A stretch of DNA of 64,000 bases from an uncultured Paraglaciecola sp. (lineage in GTDB: Bacteria > Pseudomonadota > Gammaproteobacteria > Enterobacterales > Alteromonadaceae): positions 1 through 64,000 of the forward strand of contig CANMKA010000014.1 of assembly GCA_947498355.1 (NCBI GenBank), in the 5' to 3' direction. This document shows positions 26,551-35,977 of this stretch, one piece after another. Made by a program: the position numbers and the translations under genes. The notes beneath the pieces were generated by a model that did not search any database, was not told the origin of the DNA, and saw nothing but the letters and a program-made list of their open reading frames with translations. Numbering within the stretch: the first letter of the stretch is position 1; every line of letters begins with the position of its first letter.

Positions 26551-27056
26551 TATTTACAAGGATAATTTTTAATCAATGATTGATAAACGGCTTCCATGGC
26601 GGGTTTATCACCCGCCGCTTTTATGTCAGAAGTCGCAAGGTTAGCAGTTAAATCTTCTATTACTGTATCAACAATACTGCGAATAGGCAGTCCGCGATCT
26701 AAACAAAATTCTGCCAATTGTGAACGCGCGTTGATACCAGGCAACCTAGTACGCATCGCCCGCTCAGTAAATGTACTTTTTTTGCCACCAGACTCAGTGT
26801 TATTAAGCATGACTCTGTCGTCAATGGCAATAGCACCGTCTATAAAGCCTTGAATATAACCCACACAAAATTGCGCATTAATACTCTCAGGAGCGGATTT
26901 TAATTGAGTGCAATGAGCTGCAAGCGCTTTTGTAGTCATAGTATTTAAAGCATAAGTAGTGGGGATATGGATCAGTGAAATGAGTAAGAAAGCTCCGATT
27001 GAGCAGGGTTTTAATGCAATATATCGTTGAGCAAAAATACTAAATTTTTTGACCAT
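26550..27056 (-). CDS. Rap1a/Tai-family exported protein, coupled to the antiporter operon
   Basis: A periplasmic protein of 168 residues from the ATG at 27056 (an upstream in-frame ATG at 27110 is possible), with a signal peptide (IGAFLLISLIHIPTTYA) and the Rap1a/Tai pattern: spaced cysteines, a helix CVGYIQGFIDGAIAIDDRVM, C-L-D-R-G-L-P-I-R and a final segment reaching KNYPCK. Family members include immunity proteins against type VI secreted amidases, but many have no toxin neighbour. Its stop overlaps the mnhE start by one base, and no effector gene is nearby, so here it is more likely a housekeeping periplasmic factor. That is inference. Confidence 0.75.
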   Translation of the reverse strand: MVKKFSIFAQRYIALKPCSIGAFLLISLIHIPTTYALNTMTTKALAAHCTQLKSAPESINAQFCVGYIQGFIDGAIAIDDRVMLNNTESGGKKSTFTERAMRTRLPGINARSQLAEFCLDRGLPIRSIVDTVIEDLTANLATSDIKAAGDKPAMEAVYQSLIKNYPCK

Positions 27057-27290
27057 AAATAGCTTACCATTACTTGCGTATGGCACAGTATGGACTATTT
27101 GCCAGTACACGCAAGTCTTTGAACATCAACTATTTAATGCGCTCTAACTTACAGCTCTAGTTGCTATCAACTGGTATTAATGTGGATCAGCACAAGACCT
27201 TATTAGGTCTTTGATTGGAATGTGTAGCCATAAATTATTACCTTATTATTTGATTGAAAACTATCTATCTCCTTGATTTAATATGACCTC

Positions 27291-27304
27291 GTATATACAT
27301 GTAT
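27291..27304. promoter_or_regulatory. candidate operator of the HutC-like repressor
   Basis: GTATATACATGTAT contains two overlapping palindromes (GTATATAC and ATACATGTAT), about 32-45 bases before the repressor's start. It is close to the TGTATATACA-type sites described for HutC-like regulators, so autoregulation is plausible. Confidence 0.4.
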
Positions 27305-27335
27305 TTTTAACCGAGATTCACCTTAGGCTAATCCA

Positions 27336-28076
27336 TTGACTGCAAAACTAGTAATTCAATCCCGTTACATGAAGATAAAGACCCGTTTGCTCAATCAAAT
27401 AGGTAAAAAGCAATTGAAACCCGGCGATAAGGTCAAGTCAGAAAATCAGCTAGCCGATGAGTTTGGCGTGAGCAGGATGACTGCTAGGCGAGCTATAAGC
27501 GAATTAGTGAGTGAAGGGGTGTTAATGCGCGCCCAAGGCATTGGAACCTTTGTTGCCGAGCCAGAAAAAGCCCCAGCTGTGTTGGCTATTCCCGATTTGG
27601 TTGGTGAGATTATGCAAAGCCCTCAACAATATTCTAATCAGCTTCTTGGCCGTGGATTGATTAATGCCAACTCAGTTCAAAGCCAATGGCTAGGGGTGTC
27701 TGTTGGTTCAGAACTATTGAGCATAAAGGTGGTGCACAACCGTGATAATAAGGCTGTATTGCTAGAAGATATATTGATTAACCCTTCTGTTTTATCTGAG
27801 TTAACGGCTTCAAATATCACCCCATCGCTACTCGAACAGGATTTTTCTCAGGTAAGCCCAGCGCATTTTATTGAGCAATTAGCAGCCGCTACGCATTTAG
27901 AACATTGTGTTGAGGCGATTTTACCTAGTGATAAACTTGCTTCAGTGTTGCAATTAACTTCGTCTCAAGCTTGTTTGAAAGTTGGCAGAAAAACGTTTGT
28001 AGGAGAAAGCATCAGCTCGTTTACTCGAGCCTATTACGCCGGTAATGGCTATAAAATTGGCAGTAACTTTGATTAA
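27336..28076 (+). CDS. GntR-family repressor, HutC-like (UTRA effector domain)
   Basis: A 246-residue regulator. Residues about 8-75 are a winged helix (QLADEFGVSRMTARRAISEL, GIGTFVAEP); residues about 90-240 are a UTRA domain with HutC-like features (SPAHFIEQLAAATHLEHCVE, SSFTRAYYAGNGYKIGSNF). HutC binds urocanate and represses histidine-use genes, but no hut gene lies nearby, so the effector and targets are uncertain. The TTG at 27336 keeps the first winged-helix strand; an ATG at 27369 would cut into it. A palindrome upstream suggests autoregulation. A terminator follows directly. Confidence 0.85.
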   Translation: MTAKLVIQSRYMKIKTRLLNQIGKKQLKPGDKVKSENQLADEFGVSRMTARRAISELVSEGVLMRAQGIGTFVAEPEKAPAVLAIPDLVGEIMQSPQQYSNQLLGRGLINANSVQSQWLGVSVGSELLSIKVVHNRDNKAVLLEDILINPSVLSELTASNITPSLLEQDFSQVSPAHFIEQLAAATHLEHCVEAILPSDKLASVLQLTSSQACLKVGRKTFVGESISSFTRAYYAGNGYKIGSNFD

Positions 28077-28080
28077 AAAA

Positions 28081-28104
28081 ATACCGCCAGCAGGCGGTAT
28101 CTTT
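28081..28104 (+). terminator. hairpin after the HutC-like gene
   Basis: ATACCGCC-AGCA-GGCGGTAT followed by CTTT. The stem is perfect but the T run is short, so it may be a weak terminator or act for the opposite hslU transcript as well. Confidence 0.6.
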
Positions 28105-28155
28105 ACGCGAGTGTTTACTCTGAACCACAGGCTGGCTAGAGCGTAACAGGCTGAT

Positions 28156-29487
28156 CTACAAGATGAAGCGACTTAAATCTTCGTCTTCAACCAGCATATC
28201 TAAGTGCTTGTTCACATAAGTCGCATCTATCGATAAAGATTCGCCTTGTTTTTCTGAAGCATCATAAGAAATTTCTTCCATTAACTTCTCCATCACAGTG
28301 TGAAGGCGTCTGGCACCTATGTTTTCAGTGCGCTCATTAACTTGCCAAGCGGCCTGTGCAATGCGTTCAATGCCATCTTCGGTAAAGGTTACATCCACCC
28401 CTTCGGTTTTTAAAAGTGCAATATACTGCTCGGTTAGGGAGGCATTGGGCTCTGTTAGGATGCGCACAAAGTCGTGGGCTGTGAGGGCTTCTAACTCAAC
28501 TCGAATGGGTAAACGGCCTTGTAGTTCTGGGATCAAATCAGACGGTTTACTCATTTGGAATGCACCAGATGCAATAAATAAAATATGGTCAGTTTTTACC
28601 ATGCCATGCTTGGTAGTGATGGTTGAACCTTCAACCAAGGGTAACAGATCACGCTGAACGCCTTCTCTAGACACGTCGCCACCACTGGTGTTGCCTTCGC
28701 GCTTACAGATTTTATCGATTTCATCAATAAACACTATGCCGTTTTGTTCGAGGGATTCAATGGCTGTTTGCTTGAGTTCTTCTTGGTTGACTAGCTTGCT
28801 GGCTTCTTCGTCGACCAATAGCTTAAAGGCTTCTTTAACCTTGAGCTTTTTCTTTTTCTTTTGTGAGCCAGATAAGTTTTGAAACATACCTTGCAGCTGG
28901 TTGGTCATTTCTTCCATGCCAGGCGGTGCCATAATCTCAACGCCCACTTGTGGTGCGGCTATATCAATTTCAATTTCTTTATCGTCCAGTTGGCCTTCTC
29001 GCAGTTTTTTACGGAAAACTTGGCGAGTACCTTTATCTTGAGGAGGCTCTGTTTCGCCAAATGCATTGGCTGGCGGTGGCAATAAGGCATCTAAAATTCG
29101 TTCTTCAGCGGCTTCTTCGGCCCTAAATTTCACTTTAGCTGTAGCTTGTTCTTTGGTCATTTTGACCGCAATTTCAGCTAAGTCACGAATAATGGTTTCG
29201 ACTTCTTTGCCTACATAGCCTACTTCAGTGAACTTGGTGGCTTCAACTTTGATAAAAGGTGCATTGGCTAGCTTAGCTAGGCGTCTGGCTATTTCGGTTT
29301 TACCCACACCTGTAGGGCCAATCATTAAGATATTTTTGGGTGTCACTTCTTGGCGCAACTCTGCGTCTAGCTGCATTCTGCGCCAGCGGTTACGTAAAGC
29401 GATAGACACAGCGCGTTTGGCATCTTGTTGACCAATAATATGGCTGTCTAATTCGTGGACAATTTCTCTAGGGGTCATTTCTGACAT
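28156..29487 (-). CDS. hslU: HslU, ATPase subunit of the HslUV protease
   Basis: A 443-residue AAA+ unfoldase that feeds substrates into HslV. Walker A GPTGVGKT is at residues 57-64, Walker [13 protein letters not shown] is present, along with the intermediate domain ([20 protein letters not shown]) and the sensor/arginine region [20 protein letters not shown]. The C-terminus EDLSRFIL is the peptide that docks into HslV. It starts 36 bases after hslV, the standard hslV-hslU operon. In E. coli this operon is heat-shock induced. Confidence 0.98.
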   Translation of the reverse strand: MSEMTPREIVHELDSHIIGQQDAKRAVSIALRNRWRRMQLDAELRQEVTPKNILMIGPTGVGKTEIARRLAKLANAPFIKVEATKFTEVGYVGKEVETIIRDLAEIAVKMTKEQATAKVKFRAEEAAEERILDALLPPPANAFGETEPPQDKGTRQVFRKKLREGQLDDKEIEIDIAAPQVGVEIMAPPGMEEMTNQLQGMFQNLSGSQKKKKKLKVKEAFKLLVDEEASKLVNQEELKQTAIESLEQNGIVFIDEIDKICKREGNTSGGDVSREGVQRDLLPLVEGSTITTKHGMVKTDHILFIASGAFQMSKPSDLIPELQGRLPIRVELEALTAHDFVRILTEPNASLTEQYIALLKTEGVDVTFTEDGIERIAQAAWQVNERTENIGARRLHTVMEKLMEEISYDASEKQGESLSIDATYVNKHLDMLVEDEDLSRFIL

Positions 29488-29523
29488 AATTAAAAACCTT
29501 ATCTTGTATTCTGGGCAGACCGA

Positions 29524-30048
29524 TTAATAGTCAATCGTTTCTATGGTTTGGCTGTGATTGGTAAACACACAAATATCGCCAGCAATGGTTAAGCTCTTTT
29601 CTGCAATTTCTTGAGCAGATAGCTCGGTATTAGCCAATAATGCCATGGCTGCTGATTGTGCAAAATTTCCACCAGAACCAATGGCGATTAAATCGTTCTC
29701 TGGCTGCACGACATCGCCATTACCTGTGATGATAAAAGAGGCGGTTTCATCGGCTACAGCAAGTAAGGCCTCCAATTTGCGTAACATGCGGTCGGTACGC
29801 CAATCTTTTGCCATTTCGACTGCGGCACGGGTCAGGTTGCCTTGATGCATTTCGAGTTTTGATTCAAAGCGTTCGAAAAGAGTAAACGCGTCAGCGGTTC
29901 CGCCAGCAAAGCCGGCTAGCACTTTGTTGTGGTATAAACGACGCACTTTTCTGGCGTTGCCTTTCATTACTGTGTTGCCGAGAGAGACTTGACCATCTCC
30001 AGCAATCACGACTTGGTTATTGCGGCGCACTGATACAATAGTTGTCAC
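29524..30048 (-). CDS. hslV: HslV, peptidase subunit of the HslUV protease
   Basis: A 174-residue proteasome-type peptidase. After removal of the initiator Met, the nucleophilic threonine is first ([20 protein letters not shown]), and the lysine and serine of the active site lie in [20 protein letters not shown] and later segments such as [15 protein letters not shown]. The length is normal. It is the promoter-proximal gene of hslVU. Confidence 0.98.
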   Translation of the reverse strand: MTTIVSVRRNNQVVIAGDGQVSLGNTVMKGNARKVRRLYHNKVLAGFAGGTADAFTLFERFESKLEMHQGNLTRAAVEMAKDWRTDRMLRKLEALLAVADETASFIITGNGDVVQPENDLIAIGSGGNFAQSAAMALLANTELSAQEIAEKSLTIAGDICVFTNHSQTIETIDY

Positions 30049-30163
30049 GAATATTCCTTACATTTAACAGCCATAAAATAGTTGGCTAAAGATGAGGTAA
30101 ACCTCGAGGGTATTCGCTAGATGTGGGGCACAATGTTGAGTTTTCAAGAGTCAATTTGAGGAG

Positions 30164-30195
30164 AAGTAAGGGCCACACGAATGTGCCCCTTACTT
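30164..30195 (-). terminator. hairpin after the PstS-like gene
   Basis: AAGTAAGGG pairs with CCCTTACTT around an imperfect inner stem, 11-40 bases after the PstS-like gene. On the plus strand it is followed by a short T run. Confidence 0.5.
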
Positions 30196-30205
30196 ATTTT
30201 TGTGG

Positions 30206-30655
30206 CTATTTAACAGCAATCTTTTTGACGCTAGCATCAACCAAGCTGGCATCAAGGTAGCCAATAGCCGAGGGGTCCGCAGCAACGGCATTTAGCATAG
30301 CCAAGCCATCAGCGACTTCTTTAGGTGGCATCCCACTCCCAGAAAACATCGCTTTACCCCAAAACGCCTTCATCTGCGCTTGACTACGTTTTAAATAAAG
30401 TTTGTCAAAACCTTCTCGTGTTTCCTGAAAAAACGGAGTGTTAATTGGGGTAGCTTTGACGCCTCCTGGGAAGGAGGCTGACTTACCTAAGAAGATCCTG
30501 CCTACGTCTGACTTGCTTAAGGCGTCTACGCTATTGCTAGGATGCACGATTATCGCTATTTCTGCGGCCCAACTGAGTTGCACACTGCAAAAAGTGATTG
30601 CGACACATTTCAACACATATGCCATCGCTGAGAAAAAGTTAAACCTGATATTCAT
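30206..30655 (-). CDS. small phosphate-ABC-type periplasmic binding protein (PBP-like)
   Basis: A 149-residue exported protein: signal peptide (FFSAMAYVLKCVAITFCSVQ to WAAE) and a PBP-like/PstS-type domain (IIVHPSNSVDALSKSDVGRI, FLGKSASFPGGVKATPINTP, MPPKEVADGLAMLNAVAADP, SAIGYLDASLVD). It is much shorter than PstS (about 320 residues), consistent with a single-domain variant. It lies 12 bases after the porin gene, so the pair is probably an operon. The ligand is unknown; phosphate is only suggested by the family. Confidence 0.75.
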   Translation of the reverse strand: MNIRFNFFSAMAYVLKCVAITFCSVQLSWAAEIAIIVHPSNSVDALSKSDVGRIFLGKSASFPGGVKATPINTPFFQETREGFDKLYLKRSQAQMKAFWGKAMFSGSGMPPKEVADGLAMLNAVAADPSAIGYLDASLVDASVKKIAVK

Positions 30656-30667
30656 AATAATTCTCCT

Positions 30668-31921
30668 CTATTGTCCAAAGATGTACGAAACGTCGAAGCG
30701 AATTTCTGGATAAGATTCGTCTTTTCCATTGAACTCTTGAAAGTGTGAACTAAAGTCGAGTTTAACCGCAATCTGAGGGATGGGTCGGTAGATGAGCCCT
30801 ACTGTGGCTTTTGAGAATTTACCATCATCTGCAAGCCCAGCTTCGTTGTCGCCACCAAAGGTTTTATTTTGAATGGTTTCTGGATTGTCGTAAAAATCCC
30901 ACTGGGCATAAGGAACAAATTCTCCCATGTCATTAAAGAAGCTGTAACCGGCTCTTACATACCAAGTGGTAATGTCATAGTCACCATTTAGATTGACGTT
31001 ACTTGCTGTAACTGGACCGCTGGGATCAATCAAAAATCGACTTCTTTGGTTAACATTGACACCCGCTTCGTTAACCACTCTTACTATAGAATCTGGATCC
31101 CGGGTGGCGTCATGAGATGCGTTCCAATAGGCGAATTGCAAGGTTAACATGTTAACGTCAAACTGACCGTAAGCCCCTATCACGTTGAAAGAGTCTGCGC
31201 TCATCCAAGGTAATACTCCAGAGCGAGGAGAGCCCTCGCCTAAGGCTACGTCAGATGTGGTATCGCCATTCGACGAGTAGCCACTCATTCCTAGCATGTA
31301 ACTCCCTAGATTCCATTCATAGCGAAGGTCAACCCCCACAGGAATGTTGTCTTCGCTAGTTGGCCCTCCTTCACCATTATCAACAGACACGCTATAGTTC
31401 AAGTCGCCATCACCAAATGGGCGTGTGCCGTGCAACATAGCTAGGGTTTCTCTTGATAAGATCAAATGATCTTGGTCGAAAAGTTCTGGCGGTTCGATAC
31501 CAATATAGGTAGGAACGGCATCAAGTATTTCGTTGTATAGACCGAATTTTCTGTAGGTTTTTCCGACACGGATATTAACTAAATCGCTAAATTTGTACTC
31601 GCCCCAGATATTTCTTACAGACACTTCTTCACCATCGGCTCCATTCAAATTCACAAATACTTTAGCTTTGTCGGCGATTTGTGATTGGAGCATAATATTG
31701 AAAGACGGAATAGATATTTCTCTGGGGGCATTGCTGGTGACAGTATTGCCATTTTGGTCGATGCTAAGCTCGTCCCAAACTTTTTCTGTTCGCCATGCAA
31801 AGTAACCATAAATATCGACTTTTTCATTGGCAAAAACTGGGTTGCTCCATATTGGGCAACTCATTAACATCAGTCCCAGCCCCACTTTAAGGGGCTTTTT
31901 TAGTGTGTTTGATTTATGCAT
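30668..31921 (-). CDS. outer-membrane porin-like beta-barrel protein
   Basis: A protein of 417 residues from the ATG at 31921, preceded by AGGGAA; the frame is open 29 codons further upstream but these have no ribosome site. It has a signal peptide (VGLGLMLMSC to VFA), alternating beta strands of a barrel (VDIYGYFAWRTEKVWDELSI, KVFVNLNGADGEEVSVRNIW, VNIRVGKTYRKFGLYNEILD, VGLIYRPIPQIAVKLDFSSH) and a final IRFDVSYIFGQ. The composition matches 14- to 18-stranded specific porins. Pairing with a PstS-like protein suggests anion or organic phosphate uptake, unproven. The two genes separate ftsN from hslVU, which are adjacent in E. coli. Confidence 0.75.
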   Translation of the reverse strand: MHKSNTLKKPLKVGLGLMLMSCPIWSNPVFANEKVDIYGYFAWRTEKVWDELSIDQNGNTVTSNAPREISIPSFNIMLQSQIADKAKVFVNLNGADGEEVSVRNIWGEYKFSDLVNIRVGKTYRKFGLYNEILDAVPTYIGIEPPELFDQDHLILSRETLAMLHGTRPFGDGDLNYSVSVDNGEGGPTSEDNIPVGVDLRYEWNLGSYMLGMSGYSSNGDTTSDVALGEGSPRSGVLPWMSADSFNVIGAYGQFDVNMLTLQFAYWNASHDATRDPDSIVRVVNEAGVNVNQRSRFLIDPSGPVTASNVNLNGDYDITTWYVRAGYSFFNDMGEFVPYAQWDFYDNPETIQNKTFGGDNEAGLADDGKFSKATVGLIYRPIPQIAVKLDFSSHFQEFNGKDESYPEIRFDVSYIFGQ

Positions 31922-32155
31922 GTGTGTTCCCTGTGTGTTGGAGAAGAACCTAAGACGTTTCAATTGAAAAATAGGACAGGGTGCAAGTTTGGTAAAGAAA
32001 CGAAGCAAAATTAAGTGTGAAAGAGTTGGAAGTAAACTGCGTCTTACAAGTGAAATAATTCAGAGAGTAGGTTAGTTGGCGTATGGGTTGCCGTTAGATG
32101 TTCGCAGACACCAAACGGCAATAATAGCGATAGCGCAAAAGGTAAATTGGAGCAG

Positions 32156-32689
32156 TTACAGGTTCCAGTTCCATATTTTGCAGCCGTTAATTTTGGCGCG
32201 TTGCAGTATGTGGCGATCTTTTTCGGCCAAGCGTTTGTTTTGATAAGGCCCAAGTATCACTCGGTACCAACGGCCATCTTTAGTTTTAACTTGTGCTTCT
32301 AAACCTTGAAAAGCGATTTTTGCTTTAAGCGCCTCAGCTTGTGACTCTTTTCGAAATGACCCGCATTGCATGAGTCTTAATATCACAGGTTGATCTTGTT
32401 GTTTATCTTCGATTTGGACTGTGTATTCAGGCAAGCTGGCGATAAATTCCCATTCTTCCTCTGGCATGTCTGGCAAGATGGGTTTTTCGGCTGGTTTTGA
32501 TGCGCTAGGTGTGTCCTTTGGATTTTGCTCGGTTTCAGGTGTGGGCGTATTTTTTAAGATCCACAAAAAGTAACCAAATCCGGCAACCAGCAATAATGTG
32601 ATAACAATACGGATAATGGGAAGGGGCGCCTTAGGGGGAGGGGGTTGCTTTTGGCTTCGGCCTCTTCCTACGTAGTCTTTTTGTGCCAT
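32156..32689 (-). CDS. ftsN: FtsN, cell-division protein with SPOR domain
   Basis: A 177-residue bitopic inner-membrane protein. The N-terminus MAQKDYVGRGRSQKQ matches the cytosolic FtsN start that contacts FtsA, so I choose the ATG at 32689 over an upstream one at 32704. A membrane span lies at about residues 25-45, followed by a Pro/Glu-rich linker and a C-terminal SPOR domain (LRLMQCGSFRKESQAEALKA to WYRVILGPYQNKRLAEKDRH) that binds denuded glycan at the septum. The linker is shorter than in E. coli FtsN (319 residues). It lies next to priA. Confidence 0.92.
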   Translation of the reverse strand: MAQKDYVGRGRSQKQPPPPKAPLPIIRIVITLLLVAGFGYFLWILKNTPTPETEQNPKDTPSASKPAEKPILPDMPEEEWEFIASLPEYTVQIEDKQQDQPVILRLMQCGSFRKESQAEALKAKIAFQGLEAQVKTKDGRWYRVILGPYQNKRLAEKDRHILQRAKINGCKIWNWNL

Positions 32690-32767
32690 GAAAAAAGGGT
32701 CCATTTACTGCTTAAAAAAGTACGAGCGACACAGTGTACCTTGGCTAGCATATGAGTAAATCAATTT

Positions 32768-34948
32768 TTAACTAAAATCTTGCGGATCTACGTCTAAAGC
32801 CCAGCGCACTTTTGGGGCCAAAGGTAGGGTTTCTACTTGATTTATGATTTGCCCAAGCGCCTGTTGTAATGGACCACGTTGACCAGCTTGCAATACTAGT
32901 TGCATTCTAAACTGGCCTTGTCTTTTTTCCATTAGGGCAGGAATGGGTCCAATGCACATGACCCCAGTATATGGAGCGAGTAATTCCCTGACTTCGCTCA
33001 AAAAAGCAAAGGCATGGTCTGCTCGTAAAGATTGAGCTTTGAATAATGCTTGGTATGCAAAAGGAGGCAAAGCGGCATGCTGGCGCTCTAGCAAAGCATA
33101 ACGAGCAAAATGAGCAAATCCATTGTTAATTAAGTCTTGTAAGAGGGGATGAGCTGGGTCGTGAGTTTGTAACCACATTTCACCGGGCTTTTCGGCCCGT
33201 CCAGCTCGACCTGCCAGCTGGGTGATTAATTGGGCAATGTGCTCTGCGGCTCGAAAATCAGCACTAAATAGCGCGCCATCAACATCGAGTATCAACACTA
33301 AGGTGACGTTAGGAAAGTGGTGCCCCTTCGATAAAATTTGGGTGCCAATCAAAATTTGATGCTGGTTTTTATTAATACTGCTAAGCATGGCATCTAACTT
33401 ATTTTTGCCTCGGGCACTGTCACTGTCGATGCGAATGCTGCTGTATTCAGGAAAATAGCTTTGTAAGCCTTGTTCGAGTTGTTCAGTGCCCACGCCCATA
33501 GTATTGAACTGGGTAGAATGGCACTCTTGGCATTGTGAGGGAACCCGTTTGGCATCGCCACAGTGGTGACATTGCAGCTTATTTAACTGTTTATGCAAGG
33601 TATAAGGTTTATTGCATCTATGACAACCTTCGACGTGACCGCACTGATGGCAAATTAGGGAGGGAGCATAGCCTCGCCTATTAATAAACAGCATTACTTG
33701 GCTGCCGCCATCCAAATGTTGCTTTATGCGGTCTAGCATGCCCTGAGCGATACCAAATTGTAGAGGCTGTTGACGAATATCAAAAATATGCTGGCTCGCA
33801 ATCGAGGCATTGCCAGCGCGGTGCTGTAGCACTAAATGTTGGTAACGACCCGTTAGCGCGTTATTTAAGGTTTCGAGTGCTGGGGTGGCAGAGCCAAGTA
33901 TTAAAGGAACATTTTGATTGCTCGCTCGTACCACGGCTAGATCTCTCGCATGATAGCGCAGGCCGTCTTGTTGTTTGTATGAAGAGTCGTGTTCTTCGTC
34001 AACAATCAGTAATCCTAAGTCTTGCATGGGGCTAAAAATTGCTGAGCGGGTGCCTATCACAATACCAAGTTGTCCCGCACGGCTTTTTTGCCACACGCCA
34101 AGGCGTTCTTTGTTAGTCAGGCCTGAATGTAATACCCCTACCTCGATGCCAAATCTATGTTTGAATCTATGCACGGTTTGCGGGGTTAAGCCTATCTCAG
34201 GAACCAAAATTAACACTTGTCGCCCAGCTTTAAGGACAGGTTCTATGCTGCGTAGATAAACTTCGGTTTTGCCACTACCCGTAATACCGTCGAGTAAAAA
34301 GCACGCGTACTCATCAAGTTTGGCCTCTATGCTACTAATGGCCAGCGCCTGTTCTACATTGGCTTGTGGCGAAGGTTGTAGCGCTAGCTGAGTCTTCCAT
34401 TGGCAGTTGCCTGTGGGCGTTTGGCTAGATAATTCGATTAAATCTTTATCCAGTAGGGCGTTTACGGCGGATAGGCCAAAGTCTGATTTGGCCTGAGCTT
34501 TACTGAGATCTTGTTGCTTCAGGGCTGTTAATAAGGCCTGTTGCTTGGGCGCGCGACTAAGTTCGGTTAACGCCATGTTTTGGCCTGTTTGGCTTAAGGT
34601 TAAATAGTCGACAGGCTTGGGAGCGCTTGATTCACCTTTTCTTAGAGCTGCGGGCATGGCAGTTTGTACGACATCGCCAATCGGGTGTTTATAATATTGG
34701 GCTAACCAGTTACAAAGTTTACAAAGGCTTGGGTCAAAAATGGGTTCTGGATCGATCACACTTTGTATAGGTTTGAGTTTACTTTGATCCCAATCAGACT
34801 CTGATTGCTTCTCCCATACCACGCCCACTAAGCTGCGGTTGCCAAAGGGCACCTTAACCCTAGCTCCGATTTCAACCTGCGTATCTATCGCTAGATAGTC
34901 AAACAAACGACGCATAGGAACGGGCAGTGCAACACGAATAATCGACAT
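32768..34948 (-). CDS. priA: PriA, primosomal replication restart helicase
   Basis: A 726-residue 3'-5' superfamily 2 DNA helicase that restarts stalled replication forks. The N-terminal DNA-binding domain starts VALPVPMRRLFDYL; Walker A GITGSGKT is at residues 221-228; the DEEH box lies in LGLLIVDEEHDSSYKQQDGL; the zinc-binding cysteines are in LICHQCGHVEGCHRCNKPYT and LQCHHCGDAKRVPSQCQECH; the helicase C-terminal motif includes ITQLAGRAGRAEKPGEMWLQ. It is divergent from rpmE, the gammaproteobacterial arrangement. Confidence 0.98.
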   Translation of the reverse strand: MSIIRVALPVPMRRLFDYLAIDTQVEIGARVKVPFGNRSLVGVVWEKQSESDWDQSKLKPIQSVIDPEPIFDPSLCKLCNWLAQYYKHPIGDVVQTAMPAALRKGESSAPKPVDYLTLSQTGQNMALTELSRAPKQQALLTALKQQDLSKAQAKSDFGLSAVNALLDKDLIELSSQTPTGNCQWKTQLALQPSPQANVEQALAISSIEAKLDEYACFLLDGITGSGKTEVYLRSIEPVLKAGRQVLILVPEIGLTPQTVHRFKHRFGIEVGVLHSGLTNKERLGVWQKSRAGQLGIVIGTRSAIFSPMQDLGLLIVDEEHDSSYKQQDGLRYHARDLAVVRASNQNVPLILGSATPALETLNNALTGRYQHLVLQHRAGNASIASQHIFDIRQQPLQFGIAQGMLDRIKQHLDGGSQVMLFINRRGYAPSLICHQCGHVEGCHRCNKPYTLHKQLNKLQCHHCGDAKRVPSQCQECHSTQFNTMGVGTEQLEQGLQSYFPEYSSIRIDSDSARGKNKLDAMLSSINKNQHQILIGTQILSKGHHFPNVTLVLILDVDGALFSADFRAAEHIAQLITQLAGRAGRAEKPGEMWLQTHDPAHPLLQDLINNGFAHFARYALLERQHAALPPFAYQALFKAQSLRADHAFAFLSEVRELLAPYTGVMCIGPIPALMEKRQGQFRMQLVLQAGQRGPLQQALGQIINQVETLPLAPKVRWALDVDPQDFS

Positions 34949-35336
34949 TAAAACGAGGGCCTATTGATCTTTTTAGTAGTTAACGGAGGTGAAGTGACAG
35001 AGCATGATAGCACTGGTGTAGTTTACATCAATGGCTACATATAAGTCAGAATGCGAGTAAAAGTATGAGTAAGTTGGCGTTGCGCTTGTAACCACCGCCC
35101 ATAACCAGCCTCTATGAGCATAAAGCTCTAATTAAGCAATAGATTTCAGATTGATAACAATGTCGCAGTTTTTGCCTATATTTTGTCCATAAAAGCAACA
35201 AAATCCTTGATCAAAAATCTCTGTTCCATTAATATGCGCGCCACTTTGCGACAAGCCCAAAGCTTGTTAATTTAATTATCGTATGGTGTTCAACTTCGGG
35301 TTGGATAGCGATGCGGCCTGACACTATAGGTAACCC
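34949..35336. other. priA-rpmE divergent promoter region
   Basis: About 390 bases with the priA promoter (leftward) and the rpmE promoter and leader (rightward). I see no second gene. The AT-rich stretch TTGTTAATTTAATTATCG (about 35265-35282) is a plausible part of the rpmE promoter. A structured L31 leader could be present but is not proven here. Confidence 0.35.
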
Positions 35337-35549
35337 ATGAAACAAGATATCCATCCTGACTATCAAGAAATGACTGCAACTTGCTCTTGCGGAAATGTAA
35401 TCAAAGTACGTTCTACTTTGAAAAAAGACATTAACCTAGACGTATGTTCATCTTGCCACCCTTTCTACACAGGTAAGCAACGTAACGTTGATACTGGTGG
35501 TCGTGTTGATAAGTTCAACAAACGTTTTGCTGGTCTTAAAAAGAAGTAA
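35337..35549 (+). CDS. rpmE: 50S ribosomal protein L31 (zinc-binding form)
   Basis: A 70-residue ribosomal protein of the B1 intersubunit bridge. The four cysteines C16, C18 (ATCSCGN) and C37, C40 (CSSCHPF) make it the zinc-binding C+ form, which some bacteria replace by a zinc-free paralogue during zinc limitation. No paralogue is visible in the window. A terminator follows after about 40 bases. Confidence 0.98.
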   Translation: MKQDIHPDYQEMTATCSCGNVIKVRSTLKKDINLDVCSSCHPFYTGKQRNVDTGGRVDKFNKRFAGLKKK

Positions 35550-35590
35550 GCAAGCCGTTGAATTGACGTTAATTAGTCATATTAGTTTAA

Positions 35591-35617
35591 AAAAGGGCGC
35601 TATATTAGCGCCCTTTT
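35591..35617 (+). terminator. Rho-independent terminator of rpmE
   Basis: AAAAGGGCGCTA-TAT-TAGCGCCCTTTTTT: a perfect stem with a T run. Confidence 0.92.
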
Positions 35618-35651
35618 TTGTTGCGTGCGAAATAGGAATAGTGGCCACAGC

Positions 35652-35771
35652 TTAGTGATAAAGTCTGCACACTTGGTCGCCATAGTAATTATTAGCATAG
35701 TTGCAGGTAACACGGGTATCTTGTTGCTTGGGTCTAAGCCACACTACTATTTCTGCATATAGATTTTTCAT
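35652..35771 (-). CDS. possible small protein of 39 residues
   Basis: An ATG at 35771 preceded by AAAAAGGTGAAAG (a good ribosome site about seven bases upstream) opens a 39-codon frame: MKNLYAEIVVWLRPKQQDTR and a C-terminus rich in Tyr/Asn with two cysteines (TCNYANNYYGDQVCRLYH). It fills a 350-bp gap between the rpmE terminator and oxyR. There is no relative I recognise. The ribosome site and a Cys-rich, non-hydrophobic sequence favour a real small protein, but codon evidence is too short to be sure. The rest of the gap, 35772-35977, shows nothing. Confidence 0.35.
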   Translation of the reverse strand: MKNLYAEIVVWLRPKQQDTRVTCNYANNYYGDQVCRLYH

Positions 35772-35977
35772 AACTTTCACCTTTTTCTTGTTGGGACCTA
35801 GCTATCATTGTCTCGTTGGCAGTGAAAGTACATGTGATTACGTGGATAGTCATAACCCATTTTACTGAACTATGGCCATCGCTTATCCCACTGGCAATAG
35901 TGCTTATGTATCACTGCGCCTTAGCTAAAATGCCTAGGGCGCACCATAAGTGATTATCGAGTCAACCTTGGGTCGAG

